A stretch of 64,000 nucleotides of DNA, from assembly GCA_038380435.1 (NCBI GenBank), contig JAWZYU010000018.1, positions 55,143,751 through 55,207,750 on the forward strand. The letters are read 5' to 3'. Each line of letters starts with the position of its first letter. Position 1 is the stretch's first letter. Below the pieces are notes generated by a model. It was not told where the DNA came from. It worked only from the letters and a program-made list of their open reading frames with translations, and did not search any database. Made by a program: the position numbers and the translations under genes. The stretch comes from Ryuthela nishihirai. Its lineage: Eukaryota; Arthropoda; Arachnida; Araneae; Heptathelidae. Shown here in pieces: positions 33,192-44,015 of the stretch.

Positions 33192-33680
33192 GATACCTGC
33201 GATGGCCTCTGATTAGGATTATCCACCAGCTGATATAAGGTATCCCATGCCTCTGTTCACTTAGAGCTGGCAACCCAGAGGCAAACAGAAAACACAACGG
33301 CAGACTCTCCCTCAACAGAAGCCCACCAGTGCAGCAAGTCCAGGATTAATAATCCAGCTCAAATCCATAAACAAGTCCAGTCTAGTAGGTATAAATGGTC
33401 AGCACCAGGACCCTGTGAAGTTGACCACTCCTCAGCAGGGTTGAAAAAAAAGAAAAAAGTGGCCATAGATGACCAGATCAGTAGGCCATACTGAACTGGC
33501 AGCCCTCCCCTTCCGTTCCCTTCCAAAAGAGAATATCTCTTTTGAAAGGTACTAACGGCCTGCACCACGAGAAGGCGGGGTCGCACATTAGGTGTTAGAC
33601 CTGGCCGGTTCTGTGCATCATCACTAGGGATTGGTGCACAGCTCTACTTCCAGTTTACGCTTAGCTACCATTTACAGTCC
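33192..33680 (-). mobile_element. Detached 5' end of an RTE element
   Basis: Minus strand, from 'ctgtaaatggtagctaagcg' (about 33680) to 'catcgcaggta' (about 33195). It matches the first 490 bases of the copy at 57239, including the polypyrimidine stretch and 'gccttctcgtggtgcaggcc'. It repeats about 160 bases also present at 32387-32551. The 3' remainder is absent, the reverse of the usual LINE 5' truncation, so it reflects a later deletion or rearrangement. Confidence 0.85.
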
Positions 33681-34160
33681 GAAAATGGTTATTTACAGGT
33701 TAAAATGAATATCATCATTAAATTTTCAAATCTCTTTTTTACTTTGGTTATCTAAAATGTTTTTTCCTTCACATCAGCCATCAAAATGTAGTAATCTTTG
33801 CCCGTGTTCCTACAGATTTTATCCGTTATTCGTGTTAAATCAATTTTATACCCACAGTTTAATCCACTATCCTCATAAATATGAATATTTTATCCGCGGA
33901 TACTCATTATTAGTTATCATCATTTTAATGCGGATATTCGGGTATCAATCAGAGGATATCCGCATCCTCGCAGGACTCTGAGCAACTTCTTACCTATGAA
34001 AAATATCCATGAAATAAATCTAATAATTTATTTATTTACAACTTACCTGAAATTCCCCTTAAACCTTGAAAACCGTTTACCCCAACCTGTTTTATTTTAC
34101 CACAACGTTAAAATTATAAATATTGCATATTTTTAAAACATTCATCATTTATTAACTGAC
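33681..34160. other. Unassigned AT-rich sequence
   Basis: Nothing recognised; the 74-codon open frame at 33757-33981 shows no motif. Confidence 0.45.
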
Positions 34161-34250
34161 CGCTACATTTTGTATAGATTAACTTTCAACTTACTTCTGA
34201 TACATCGGTATCAGAAGTAAGTTGAAAGTTAATCTATACAAAATGTAGCG
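34161..34250. repeat. Perfect 43-bp-arm hairpin
   Basis: Arms 34161-34203 and 34208-34250 are exact reverse complements with a 4-base loop 'atcg'. The outer ends are 'cgctacattttgtatagatt' and its complement. No TA or other target duplication is evident. It could be a tiny foldback MITE or an assembly or replication fold-back. Confidence 0.9.
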
Positions 34251-34492
34251 ATGTATTAAAATTTTGAAACACTTTTTTTTGGAAATAATGGGCTCATGGA
34301 TCTCAATTAAAAAATCCAAAATTCTTTCAAATGTAAATAATTATAGATATTTTGGTATATGCTGTATATTATGCTTAGAATATTAGAATACAGATGATAG
34401 TTTAGAATTTAAAGTATCTAACTATCATATCTACTCTAATCCTAGAGTAATAATATGCTAGTTTAGAGTATAGCTATGATAATAGTTTAGAG

Positions 34493-34838
34493 CAGTGGTT
34501 CTCAACCTTTGGATGATTGGAAAAATGCAAATTGTAAAAGTACCACTACAACGAACAAACACGAAAATTTTATTTATCTCTTAAATTAATAAAGTTAATT
34601 TTTCACACCACGCTTTGGGGGCAAGGGGCAAAAATCATTGCTATCAATGTAAAACTCTTGACCATTACACTGCACCACCAAAATTTTAAATTTCTAGCAG
34701 AAATGAATCGTTTTTAATATTCCTCAAACGTTGTCCGTTTTTCATTTTTTTCCACGTCTCGAGAACTCTACACTAGAGACTATTGGAAGATTCGGGAAAG
34801 GCGAATTCAGAGTGCTCGAATGTGCTTCGCAACCAACC
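34493..34838. mobile_element. hAT-like repeat, left end
   Basis: 'cagtggttctcaacctttgg' is the classic outer end of non-autonomous hAT elements. The sequence behind it matches 19655-20515 ('ggatgattggaaaaatgcaa', 'aaattttaaatttctagcag', 'ggaagattcgggaaaggcga'). No matching right terminal repeat was found. Confidence 0.6.
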
Positions 34839-34879
34839 GCGAACTTCTACAAGAGTTAGTGACTCTTGTAGAAGTTCGC
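34839..34879. repeat. 18-bp-arm hairpin
   Basis: Arms 34839-34856 and 34862-34879 ('gcgaacttctacaagagt' and its exact complement) flank 'tagtg'. It directly follows the hAT-like repeat. Confidence 0.9.
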
Positions 34880-35156
34880 TAGGTTATTGTCTATGCATTT
34901 AAATATTGTAGAAATAAATTGAGTTGAATTTTAACTTTTAATTTTGATATCTAATATTTATTTCGCTGATCTATCTGCAATCTTTTGTGACTCAACAGTG
35001 AGTAGCGTAACACATTTGGAAAACTCTGCTTCAGAGTATGTTTTGACATATAAAGAGAATAAATCTCTTGCAAAATAAAGACTTATCGCATAGCTTTTTT
35101 CACACTCAGTGTATTTTTTTCCTTACTGAGAGCAAGACAGAATGGTCGAGAAAATA

Positions 35157-35806
35157 CACTGCACTACCAAAATATTAGAGTTGGTTGTCTGAAGTTTTAT
35201 TGCGTATTAGGAATTGAGGTTATAATGCGCCAAACACGAGGAAATAATTTCCATGTTTTATTTCAATGGGAATCTAACTTCGAAAGATCATAACTTCTTA
35301 AATATGTATTTAATGGAAAAATGGGACTACAGATAAATTAAATATCACAATCAAATCTATTTCATTTTCGTTTTTTAACAATATTCTTTCAGTATTTAAA
35401 AAGATATGGAGGCTATTTCATAAGAGTAATGCGTAATAAGATTTTTTTAAATTACATTTTAATTTTTAAATTTGTGTTTTAATTAAATCTTAAATAATAA
35501 GTATTCTTCAAACCATTTAATAAAATAAACATACAATTTTGAAATCTGCATAATGACTATTTCGCTATTAGTTGAATGTGATTTTTTAAAATAAAAGTTA
35601 ATTCTTGTTAAATATTCTAGCTTCCAAAAACACTTTAAATACTAAACGAATAATATTGAAAATTGATATTTAAACAGATTCGATTATAATATTTAATTTA
35701 TCTTCAATCACACTTTTGCTTTTAAAATTTTAGAAGTTATAAAACTTCGGATTTCAGTTTCCATTGACATAACATGGAAATTCTCTAATATTTTGGTACT
35801 GCAGTG
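35157..35806. mobile_element. MITE-2 foldback element with TA target site
   Basis: Left end 'cactgcactaccaaaatatt' and right end (complement) 'cactgcagtaccaaaatatt' form terminal inverted repeats next to TA on both sides. The arms continue inward ('aatttccatgtt', 'ataacttct', 'agataaattaaatat') for about 165 bases on the right and about 240 on the left, where about 68 extra bases sit at 35181-35248. There is no transposase. Ends and TA duplication suggest a Tc1/mariner-mobilised MITE; the family is inferred. Confidence 0.8.
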
Positions 35807-36490
35807 TATATCGCTGGTGAAAATTTAATTAGAACTTCTGAATTTAAATTTACAACTTTAGAGATCTAACATGCTCTGAGCTGAAGACCAGTAGCGAAGA
35901 AAGTATACACTGCAATCTTAGCAACGCATTACTTTACCTTATTTAGCTAAGTTCTAAGCATATCTATGTAATTTATTCCTAATATCCTTTGCGAAATTAA
36001 AACTCTTATCATTTTTATAGAAGATACAGTGACATTAATGATCAGTTGGAACTCGGTACATGTGAGAAATCCATTGCCGCAGTGAATGGTCGCCGTTTTA
36101 CAGAGAGTAACCGAAGCGCAGCCACGACATTCTGCGTCAGAATCCGAGAGACGGTTAAATGAAATTTTCACACATGCCTGATTATGACTGGCTATCAATG
36201 TCACTTTAAGAGAGTCCGTTGAATTCCATGATTCATACGTTCGCCGGATGAGGTGTTGATGGTTATAATTAACACGCTGAAAGATGCATATGCCGTTCTG
36301 TAATAGACCTACTTGGATATTACGGCCATAATCTTCTCTCGGTTTAAATAGTTAAATAGGAATAACCATAAGGCATATAACCTTACAAAGGCCGAGGTGA
36401 ATAACTAAAGTGATAGAGGAACTAGCACGTAACCATGAGATCCGGTTTCGTATCAGGCCGTCGGTGCATTCTGTTTGAAAACAACATTTA
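35807..36490. other. Unassigned sequence
   Basis: No feature recognised. The 85-codon minus-strand frame at 35947-36204 shows no known motif. Confidence 0.45.
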
Positions 36491-36863
36491 GGTTGAGTCA
36501 TTTTATCTCTGAGAGGCGCAGTTTGAATACCATGGGCTAAGTGGCCAGGTCACCCCAAGGGCTCAGAGAAAGTTACGAAGACCCACTGTATAGCTGTTAG
36601 AAGACAGATAGTAGTTTCTCGTTAAAGTAATTTAACACGTTCTTAACGAACACAGGGTACGGCTCTCTTTGCACACCAGAGCACGGGTTAACATCCCATC
36701 CGAAGGAAGGTGATCTTTCTTAGCCCATCAGTGTCCCCTTTCAAACCGAGGGCACGGTGTGATTTAGCAGAGATAAATCATAACTCTGGTATAAGTGGGA
36801 CTTTAACCTATGGACTGCATATTACGAATCTGGCGGCTTACCGATTGAGCCAATCACTCTCCC
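36491..36863 (-). mobile_element. SINE-A full-length copy (minus strand)
   Basis: Begins 'ggttgagtcattttatctct' and contains 'accatgggctaagtggccag', 'aacacagggtacggctct', 'ggttaacatcccatccgaag' and the degraded head 'tattacgaatctggcggctt' with 'accgattgagcc', all complementary to the plus copies. Confidence 0.85.
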
Positions 36864-37945
36864 CTAAAACAACACTTAAAAATTTTTCCTCATACGAAAA
36901 AACAAAAAATTATTTTTTTTATTTATAAGGCTATCCCCACCTCTCCTCAAATTATTTCCGAAGCGGAAATATTATAGTTTCTGCAATAGCACGAACAAGT
37001 TGCAACGTCAAAATCAAAACAAGTTTTATCTGATGCGCGTAAGCAACACAAGAAGCATTACGTTTTGCGAATACCGATAACGAGCATTGATTCTTTGCCC
37101 TTCTTTTTCGCGTATGTTTAGCATAAGCAGCAAAGGACTCGGAATGAGACAGAAAGAGTGAGATGGCTACGAGTGAGAAGTTTAGGCGTAATTAGTCAAA
37201 TAATCAATAGTGGATGTTGGCGATGCGAGGCCCCAGTTCGCTGTCACCACCAGACTCTCAATAATACATGCAATTTACATGGCTGGACTTACCTAAGTGA
37301 CATCTGGCCATATTTAATTAAGAAGGCCGTCTTCTCCACAAACACCGCCGTAGCCACGACGTTCCCAATATGCAAGTGGCAGCGATCTTGCAATTTGTAT
37401 AATTTGCATAAATGTTCTTCTACTTGACACTCGTTTGCATGTTATTAAAATGACATCAGTGACAGATGCAGAGATTACAGGAGCTCGACTCGCCTTTTGG
37501 AGCTACGTCAGCTGCCTACAGATATGCCACCTGTTCGCATTGAGCAGAGGCAGAGCCCACATCAACACGTGGAAGCCGGAATGACGACTAAGATTAAAAT
37601 GTGGTTCAGTTAGTGTCAGAAGGAATATTGCAATTTGTTTAATTAAGTTTGGTGAAAACGAACTGTCAATTTGTGTCAAAAATTTAACTTTGCTGGTGTA
37701 GATGTCCCTTCACATCGACATCTTTTGCGAGAAATAAAAAAAATAGGGTTTCGTATAAGCAAATAAATGTTGTTTAACAGGGATTAATATAGATGTTGTT
37801 AATATGGTGTAAAACTCTTATATATAAAACTAATAATTATATTCATATTTGATAGAAAAGTTTTCTTGTTGTAGAAAGCATTATGATTATGCTGAAAGTT
37901 TGAGTACAATCGGATTTAGCACTCATGCCAATTGTTGGTCTATCC
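36864..37945. other. Unassigned sequence
   Basis: Somewhat more GC-rich around 37130-37600. An 89-codon frame at 37158-37427 ends in TGA and shows no recognisable domain. It is not called as a gene, though this is one of the few non-repeat, less AT-rich stretches. Confidence 0.4.
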
Positions 37946-38530
37946 CAGTGGTTTTCAACCTTCTATGCTTCACGTACCCCCTGGAAATGTGTATGTAACT
38001 GGCGTGCCCCTTGTATAGGTAGATAATACTATAGTTATAGTTGGGTTGGGTAGTTTTACCTCTGAGCGGCACTTTTTTGCACACCATGGGCTAAATGGCC
38101 AGCCCACAAGGACCCCGAAGGTTCAGAGAAGGTTGGGGGAGGGGACCCACTCGAACACCTGTTGGGAGACAGATTTTGGGAGAGAGATGGTAGCCTCCGT
38201 CAAGGCCATCCAGCGTGTTCTTTAACGTGCACAGGGTATGACTTTCCCGCACACGGGGCCACGGTTTAACGTCCCATCCGACGGACAGCGGTCTTTCCAA
38301 GCCCATCGGTGTCCCCTACTGATTGTGGGCAGGACAGGGAATCTTGCGGAGATAAATCCCAACGCTGACCCAGCTGGGATTCGAACCTGAGTATAATTAT
38401 AGTATAACAATGGGAATAAAAAAAATATATATATATACACACATTAAATTTTGTACTTAGATCTAGTGACTTTTGAGCTCTCACGGCTTACCCAAAAAAA
38501 TTACCCTATACCCCACGTTGAGATCCCCTA
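37946..38530. mobile_element. hAT-type MITE split by a SINE
   Basis: Starts 'cagtggttttcaacc' and ends 'cgttgagatccccta'. The left and right parts match the 197-bp MITE at 55926-56122 ('atgcttcacgtacccc', 'gtatgtaactggcgtgcccc', 'gagctctcac', 'taccc'). Flanking 8-mers 'gtctatcc' (37938-37945) and 'ctctatcc' (38531-38538) are an 8-bp target duplication with one mismatch, as hAT elements make. A SINE-A occupies 38040-38392. Confidence 0.85.
38040..38392 (-). mobile_element. SINE-A inserted in the hAT MITE
   Basis: Runs from 'gttgggttgggtagttttac' to the B box 'gggattcgaacctga', so the 5' part of the tRNA head is missing. Flanks 'atagttata' (38031-38039) and 'ataattata' (38393-38401) are a plausible target duplication with one mismatch. 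Confidence 0.85.
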
Positions 38531-38540
38531 CTCTATCCGA

Positions 38541-38907
38541 AGGGGCGGGGGTGGTTCATTACGTAGCGCGCCAGGCTCACAATCTGCATTTCCCAGGTTT
38601 CTTTAGATTTGTCGCCGCAAAATTTACATCCTGCCTTCGGTGAGTAGGGGACACCGATGGGTTTGGAAAGGCTGACGCCCGTCGAATGGGACGTTAAGCC
38701 GTAGTTTGTGTGTGGGAGAGCCCTACCCTATGCACGTTAAAGAACACGCTGGATGGCCTTGACGAAAGGCTACCATCTGTCTCCTAACAACTGTTCAATG
38801 GGTCGCCTCCTCTAACCTTCTCTGAGCCCTCATGGGAGGCCTTGTGACCTAGTCATTTAGCCCATTCTGTTCAAAAAGTGCCGCTCAGAGGTAAAACAAT
38901 CCAACCC
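38541..38907 (+). mobile_element. SINE-A full-length copy
   Basis: Head 'gtggttcattacgtagcgcg' with 'caggctcacaatctgcattt', then the complete body ('ggggacaccgatgggtttgg', 'cacgttaaagaacacgctgg', 'atctgtctcctaacaactgt', 'gtgccgctcagaggtaaaac') ending 'aatccaaccca'. It lies 2 bases beyond the hAT MITE target duplication and points opposite to the SINE inside that MITE. Confidence 0.9.
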
Positions 38908-39716
38908 ATTGTGGTACTAGTGGTATAAGACAAGTAACGATATCTAATACGTATAATATCAAAACCGGTCCCGTGCATCTGTCCTTCTATTGTCGCCGCA
39001 TTCACTAGAAACGAATGAATGTGGAAGACATTTCGTTTCGGTAACATGCAGTGAACAAATTCCTTATGAAAGCGAAAAAATGCTCATCCTCTCTGTAATA
39101 TGAACTTGTTATCCGCCGACTATTATCTTTTCGCACCATTCAAAGACCAATTGAGATATTAATACTTGGAAAACGATGAATCAGTTCAGTAAGCTGTATA
39201 TAGTAGACTGTAACATACTGAAAAGAACTTTTATGTAGCTGAAAATTTAAGTTTGAACGGTGATGAAGAAATAAATGTTCACCGAAAGCAATAGTACATG
39301 TCAAATTTTATAAGGTTCTTTAAATCAAAAGTGGAAAACTTCCATATCTGAATAACAAAGTGATCTTCGTACCTTCACTCAGAAAAACAAGATCTTATCA
39401 ACACCAGAATCAAAAGAAGTATTTGTTTGAACCTGATGGATGTTGTGTGGGCATCCTCTCTGTAGTGCTGCCATCTCCCCTATTAGATTATTCACATTTC
39501 TGGACCACTAAAAGCGCCATAAAAGGAAGAAAGTCGGAAGAACAAATGCTGTGGATTGTCATAAATTTCCTCATGTATCATGAAATGTCATTCTAGGAAG
39601 AATGTCGCTAAGTTCATGTTGGAACAAATGTCTCAATAAGCATGTCGAATTCGAACACATTAATAATCTACGCTTTGTTTCCGACTTGTCCTCGTTTCGT
39701 TTGGACGATCCTTATA
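38908..39716. other. Unassigned sequence
   Basis: No feature recognised; the 78-codon frame at 39360-39596 has no known motif. Confidence 0.45.
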
Positions 39717-39718
39717 TA

Positions 39719-40525
39719 CACTAAGTTGAAAAAAAAATGTCCGGATACTTCCATGTTATGTGAATATATAACATATATGTTATGTAAATATTGTTATATG
39801 AATGGAAAGTCACTTTCAAAGCTCCCTAACATTGAAAATAAGCCTTCTACGCTAAAAATGTTATTGGCGATAAATTGTAGATGTCACTTAAATCTCTCTA
39901 AATATATTTCCTGTAATATTCGTTTAATATTTAAAGAATGAATGGAAGCTGAAGCACTTATTTTCAACTTTTGATACTTGTGAAAAAAATACTTCAATAG
40001 ATTAATTACAACACAGCTCTTGTACAATTTGGTCACTAACATAAATTAGATAGCTGAAGTTTGTATGACGTTTTTTTAAGATTTCATCAATTTGGAGGCA
40101 ATATGAAAGTGTCGTCTGCTGTTAAATGGCACTACTTCAATGACTCTTTAAATATTGATCTAAGATTGTTGAAAATTGACACTGTCACATTTCCTTCAAA
40201 CTGATGAAATCTTAAAAAATTGTCATACAAACCTCAGATATTTAATTTATGTTAATGAAAAAATTCTTACAAGAGTTGTGTTTTATCTATTGAAGCATTT
40301 TTTCACAAGTGTCGAAAGTTGAAGATAAATGCTTCAGTTTCCATTCATTCTTTAAATATTAAACGAATATTGCGGGAAATTGCGGAAAAGATTTGAGTGA
40401 CATCTACAATTTATCGACAATAAGAGTTTTTGCGTAAAAGGTTTATTTTCAATGTTAGGGAGCTATGAATGTGGCTTTCCATTCACATAACATCGAAGTG
40501 TCCGGACACTTTTTTCAACATAGTG
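39719..40525. mobile_element. MITE-1: 807-bp foldback element
   Basis: The ends 'cactaagttgaaaaaa' and (complement) 'cactatgttgaaaaaa' are flanked by TA (39717-39718, 40526-40527). Almost the whole element is one inverted repeat: left arm 39719 to about 40115, right arm about 40178 to 40525, with a centre of about 60 bases. The left arm carries about 32 extra bases of 'atataacatatatgttatgt'-like sequence near 39768-39800. No ORF is called. A transcript would fold into a hairpin of more than 300 bp. TA target and ends suggest Tc1/mariner-type mobilisation (inference). Confidence 0.9.
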
Positions 40526-40527
40526 TA

Positions 40528-40690
40528 CTGTCCTACCAAAATATTGAAGAATTTCCATATTATATCAACGGGTATATAACGTCTGAGCTCTATAGCTTTT
40601 ATAATATACATTTAATGGAAAAATGCGAATTAAACGTTGAATTAATGATCATAATCAAATGTAATTAATTCTCGATTGTGAACGCTATTA
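40528..40690. mobile_element. MITE-2 end fragment abutting MITE-1
   Basis: 'ctaccaaaatattgaagaat' followed by 'ttccatattatat', 'acatttaatggaaaaatg' and 'aatcaaatgtaatt' follows the left arm of 35157-35806. It starts within 2 bases of the TA at the MITE-1 right end. Confidence 0.7.
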
Positions 40691-40991
40691 GATTGGTTTT
40701 TAAAGTGTATCGAAACTCGAATAATCGGGAAAAAAATTAATCACTCGCGATTGGTTGCAAGAGATCGCGAGAATCTCAAGTGTCACACTTGTGAACACTC
40801 AAGTGTCAAAATGTTTCACCTTCTTGCGTTCAAAATCGACCTTTAAATACTGACCTGCTCGAGTTCAATTAAATAAAAAAGTTCCTGATAACTGGAATCA
40901 AAATTTAGTTTGATTCCATGTCCTGTACAAGATACTGTCATGCAATTTCCTTCGGATAAAATTTTCTACATATATATATATTACCTGTGAC

Positions 40992-41224
40992 CAGGCCCGG
41001 ATCTCAATAAAACTCACCCGGGGAGGGGAGCATGTTTCCCCAAACATTCTAGGAGCACACTGGAGCCACAAAAGTGCAAAACGAGGGTGTTGCAAGAACA
41101 TTTGTCCCTCCGTTTCACAGGTCTTTATACATTTTCGGGAAAAATGAATGAAATATAAATATACTTCATAATTTTTTTCTTCTTTTACCATTATTAGCAT
41201 TCTGCCCACCTAGATCCGTCCCTG
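40992..41224. mobile_element. hAT-type MITE with 8-bp target duplication
   Basis: Left end 'caggcccggatct' and right end (complement) 'cagggacggatct' are inverted repeats of 13 bases with two mismatches. Flanks are 'cctgtgac' (40984-40991) and 'cctgtgat' (41225-41232), an 8-bp target duplication with one mismatch. The 233-bp element has no transposase. A 103-codon minus frame across it is a chance ORF. Confidence 0.85.
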
Positions 41225-41646
41225 CCTGTGATAATCTGAAAAATTTTATCCACAAGTTTCATTATTTAATTTTTATATCGCTATGCACTTGAGAAATCCC
41301 ATTTATACTTTTGAAACGAAAATTAGGTGTGGAAAACGTAATTTATATACTTATACAACGCAATAACTAAGGGGGAATTAATAACTCAACCGAGAACTTA
41401 GAAATACAAAACACAGATATTTTGCGTAAAAACTGGAAAGGTGTTAATTCTACTCATGGTTTGAATTTAATGATTTTAGCAAGTCGTCAATAGATGGTGA
41501 TTTATGACAAGTTCTATCAAATAATATCAAATTCAAAATAAAACCTTTTCTATAAGCCCTGAGAATTCATGACGAATTTCAGAGACAGGAGATGACATAC
41601 ACAAACCCGAAGAGGTGGTGTAAACTCTCAAGATAACTGCCACTAA
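41225..41646. other. Unassigned sequence
   Basis: No feature recognised. Confidence 0.5.
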
Positions 41647-42023
41647 GGGTTGGTTTACCTATGAGCGGCATTTTTCCATACGGTGGGCTGAATACCCAGA
41701 TCACAAGGACCCGGAGGGGTTAGAGAAGGTTGTGGGAGGGGACCCACTGGACAGTTGTTAGGAGACAGATGGTAGCCTCCCGTCAAGGTCATCAGTATGT
41801 TGCATAACGTGCACAGGATATAACTTTTTAATGAGACGAGCAACTCTCCCGCACATGGAACCACGGCTTTACATCCCATCCGACAGACGGCGCCTTTCCA
41901 AGGCTTATCGGTGTTCCTACTAACCGAAGGCGAGGGTTTAGCGAAGATAAATCTCAAAGCTGGCACTCGAACTTGGGAACTACAGATTACGAGCTTGGCG
42001 GGATACCGACTGAGCCAATTCCA
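41647..42023 (-). mobile_element. SINE-A full-length copy with a short insertion
   Basis: 'ggttggtttacctatgagcg' through 'gattacgagcttggcgggat' and 'accgactgagcc' follow the family. Around 41825-41844 it has an extra 'tttttaatgagacgagcaac' not seen in the other copies, which resembles the unit of the minisatellite at 44016-44450. Confidence 0.85.
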
Positions 42024-44015
42024 CTATGGCGATAACTCTAATTATTTCATCAGCTAAAAATTTTGCGTTTGATTATTTTTAGATAGTTAATAAAGTTGTA
42101 GGTACTGTGTCGGGGACTTAAAATAGAACTTTTAACTCAACGTGGAACGAAATGATAATAACTAAACAGTTATTGTAACTATTGATCTTTATGAATTTTT
42201 AGATTTTTTTCCTGATAATTTTTAGTCTGTACACCTTAGGTGATAGTAGAAATAAAACAATGTCCTGATTGGTTGCAGGAATGATTGCTATATACCAAGG
42301 CCAGATTTACACCTCAAGCACCCCTAGGCACCAGAAGGGCTAATGCGCACATATGTAAGGTCTTGCAGGTTTTATTAAAATATATATTTTTCACGAAAAA
42401 AGGGAGTGTTGCAATTGAAATGGTTGTAAGAATATTAATGATAAGTCATATTGTTTTGTTAGCGAACAATGTAAAAATTACATTAATTGATATTAGAGAC
42501 AGCATGCAATTTGTAATATTCAGTAGGAAGTAATATTTCAAAATTGAATTATTCGTTTTCATATATATCTTTTTCCTCACTTGCTGTGAGAATGAACATA
42601 TTTCATATTATTTTTTCCTCACTTTTTTTTGTTCTATGAATGAGCATATTACAATAAATTCTTCAATAAGTATTGGGGAAAATTCCATTCTATGTGAATC
42701 GATCAAATTGGGGCTAGAAATTTGATATTTTAGTGATGGAGTGTAATGAATAAGTTGTTTACATTGGCAGCAACAATTTATTTCTTCACCCCCAGGCCTT
42801 CGCGTTGAGAGATTAACGAAAAATTGCTTTTGAGCTGAATAGGTTCTAACGAAATATGATGATTCGTAGTATTCATATCCTCCAAACACCCTTAATCTAT
42901 CACAGTAAGAGGGCGCTAAATGCAGAAAATGTAAAACATGAAGTAATATTGCAAACGATATTTTTATGCTAGAAGTTAGGAAATCTGGTGATAGAATGTA
43001 TTCCTAAGGAACGGAAATTATAATCTAATGTATTTTTATTTATTACAATCAGTTAAATTTCGATCGGTAGCGCCTTATTTTAATAAATTTAAGCTTTTTC
43101 ATGGTATTTTCAAGAATATTTCAATATCGAATAATAAATAAATAATTTTATTTTATATACAATGGATTATTTGCCCCTTAACCTTAGGAGATAAGAAAAG
43201 TAAATATTTTCATTTTAAAGGATATTTGAGAAATACTCTTTTCGTTTGATATAGCTAATAATATATTGGCTTTTATTATTATTATTTTTTTATTTCCAAT
43301 CACCTATTAGTACGCATTACTACTCTTAAATGGTTTAAAATTAAAAAAAAGGAGAACTATATTTCTCTGAAAACAAGTATCTCGTATTCGCCAGAGGCGA
43401 TTATTATCCTTCTAATTAAAGCTATGAAACTTGAAATGTGGGTTTCCATTCACATAACATGGAAGTGTTCCTACACGCTTGACAATACGATGTTTATTCT
43501 CACAAATTTCGCTTTCGATTGGCAGGAGAGAGATTTTGAATCACTCTTGAACTATGGATGTTTGTGACTAGTTTTTAATTCTCTTTAAGGATTGAAAAAG
43601 ACATAATTATGTCGACACTTTAATAAGTAAAATGCAATACTTGAATGTTGGCGGTCCTATTACAGGGGCTCCGCTAGGCAACTGCCTAAAGTACCTTATG
43701 GGAAATCCTTTCCTGCTATTAACTGCTGCATTCATATGTTAAGTAACAATTCACATCTTCTTGTGTTCTAATATTTAAAGAATAACGCTAAATATTGAAG
43801 ACATAATTTGTACTAAACGAGGCAACAACACAAAAGAAGTATTTTGATATTCTCAACGAAACTTATTATGGCTTGAAATTTAAGTGTGATTGCAATAGGC
43901 AAAGACCTGTTATCAGTACAGCGCATATCAATTAATTCCCACCGATTAGGGGTACGATTTTTAACTACAACTTCTGACACTAAATTCTGCTCTCTATTCA
44001 GCTCTGCATTTAGCT
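42024..44015. other. Unassigned AT-rich sequence with a MITE-1 end
   Basis: Mostly unrecognised. At about 43440-43475 'tttccattcacataacatgg' followed by 'aagtgt' is the right end of a MITE-1 relative with no partner. Confidence 0.45.

Noticed and set aside
37158..37427. 89-codon frame as a host exon
   Set aside because: The region is less AT-rich, but I see no family motif and could not support splice sites; left as unassigned.
39719..40525. CACTA-superfamily transposon, because the ends begin CACTA
   Set aside because: The flanking duplication is TA, not the 3 bases expected of that superfamily, and the second family begins CACTG.
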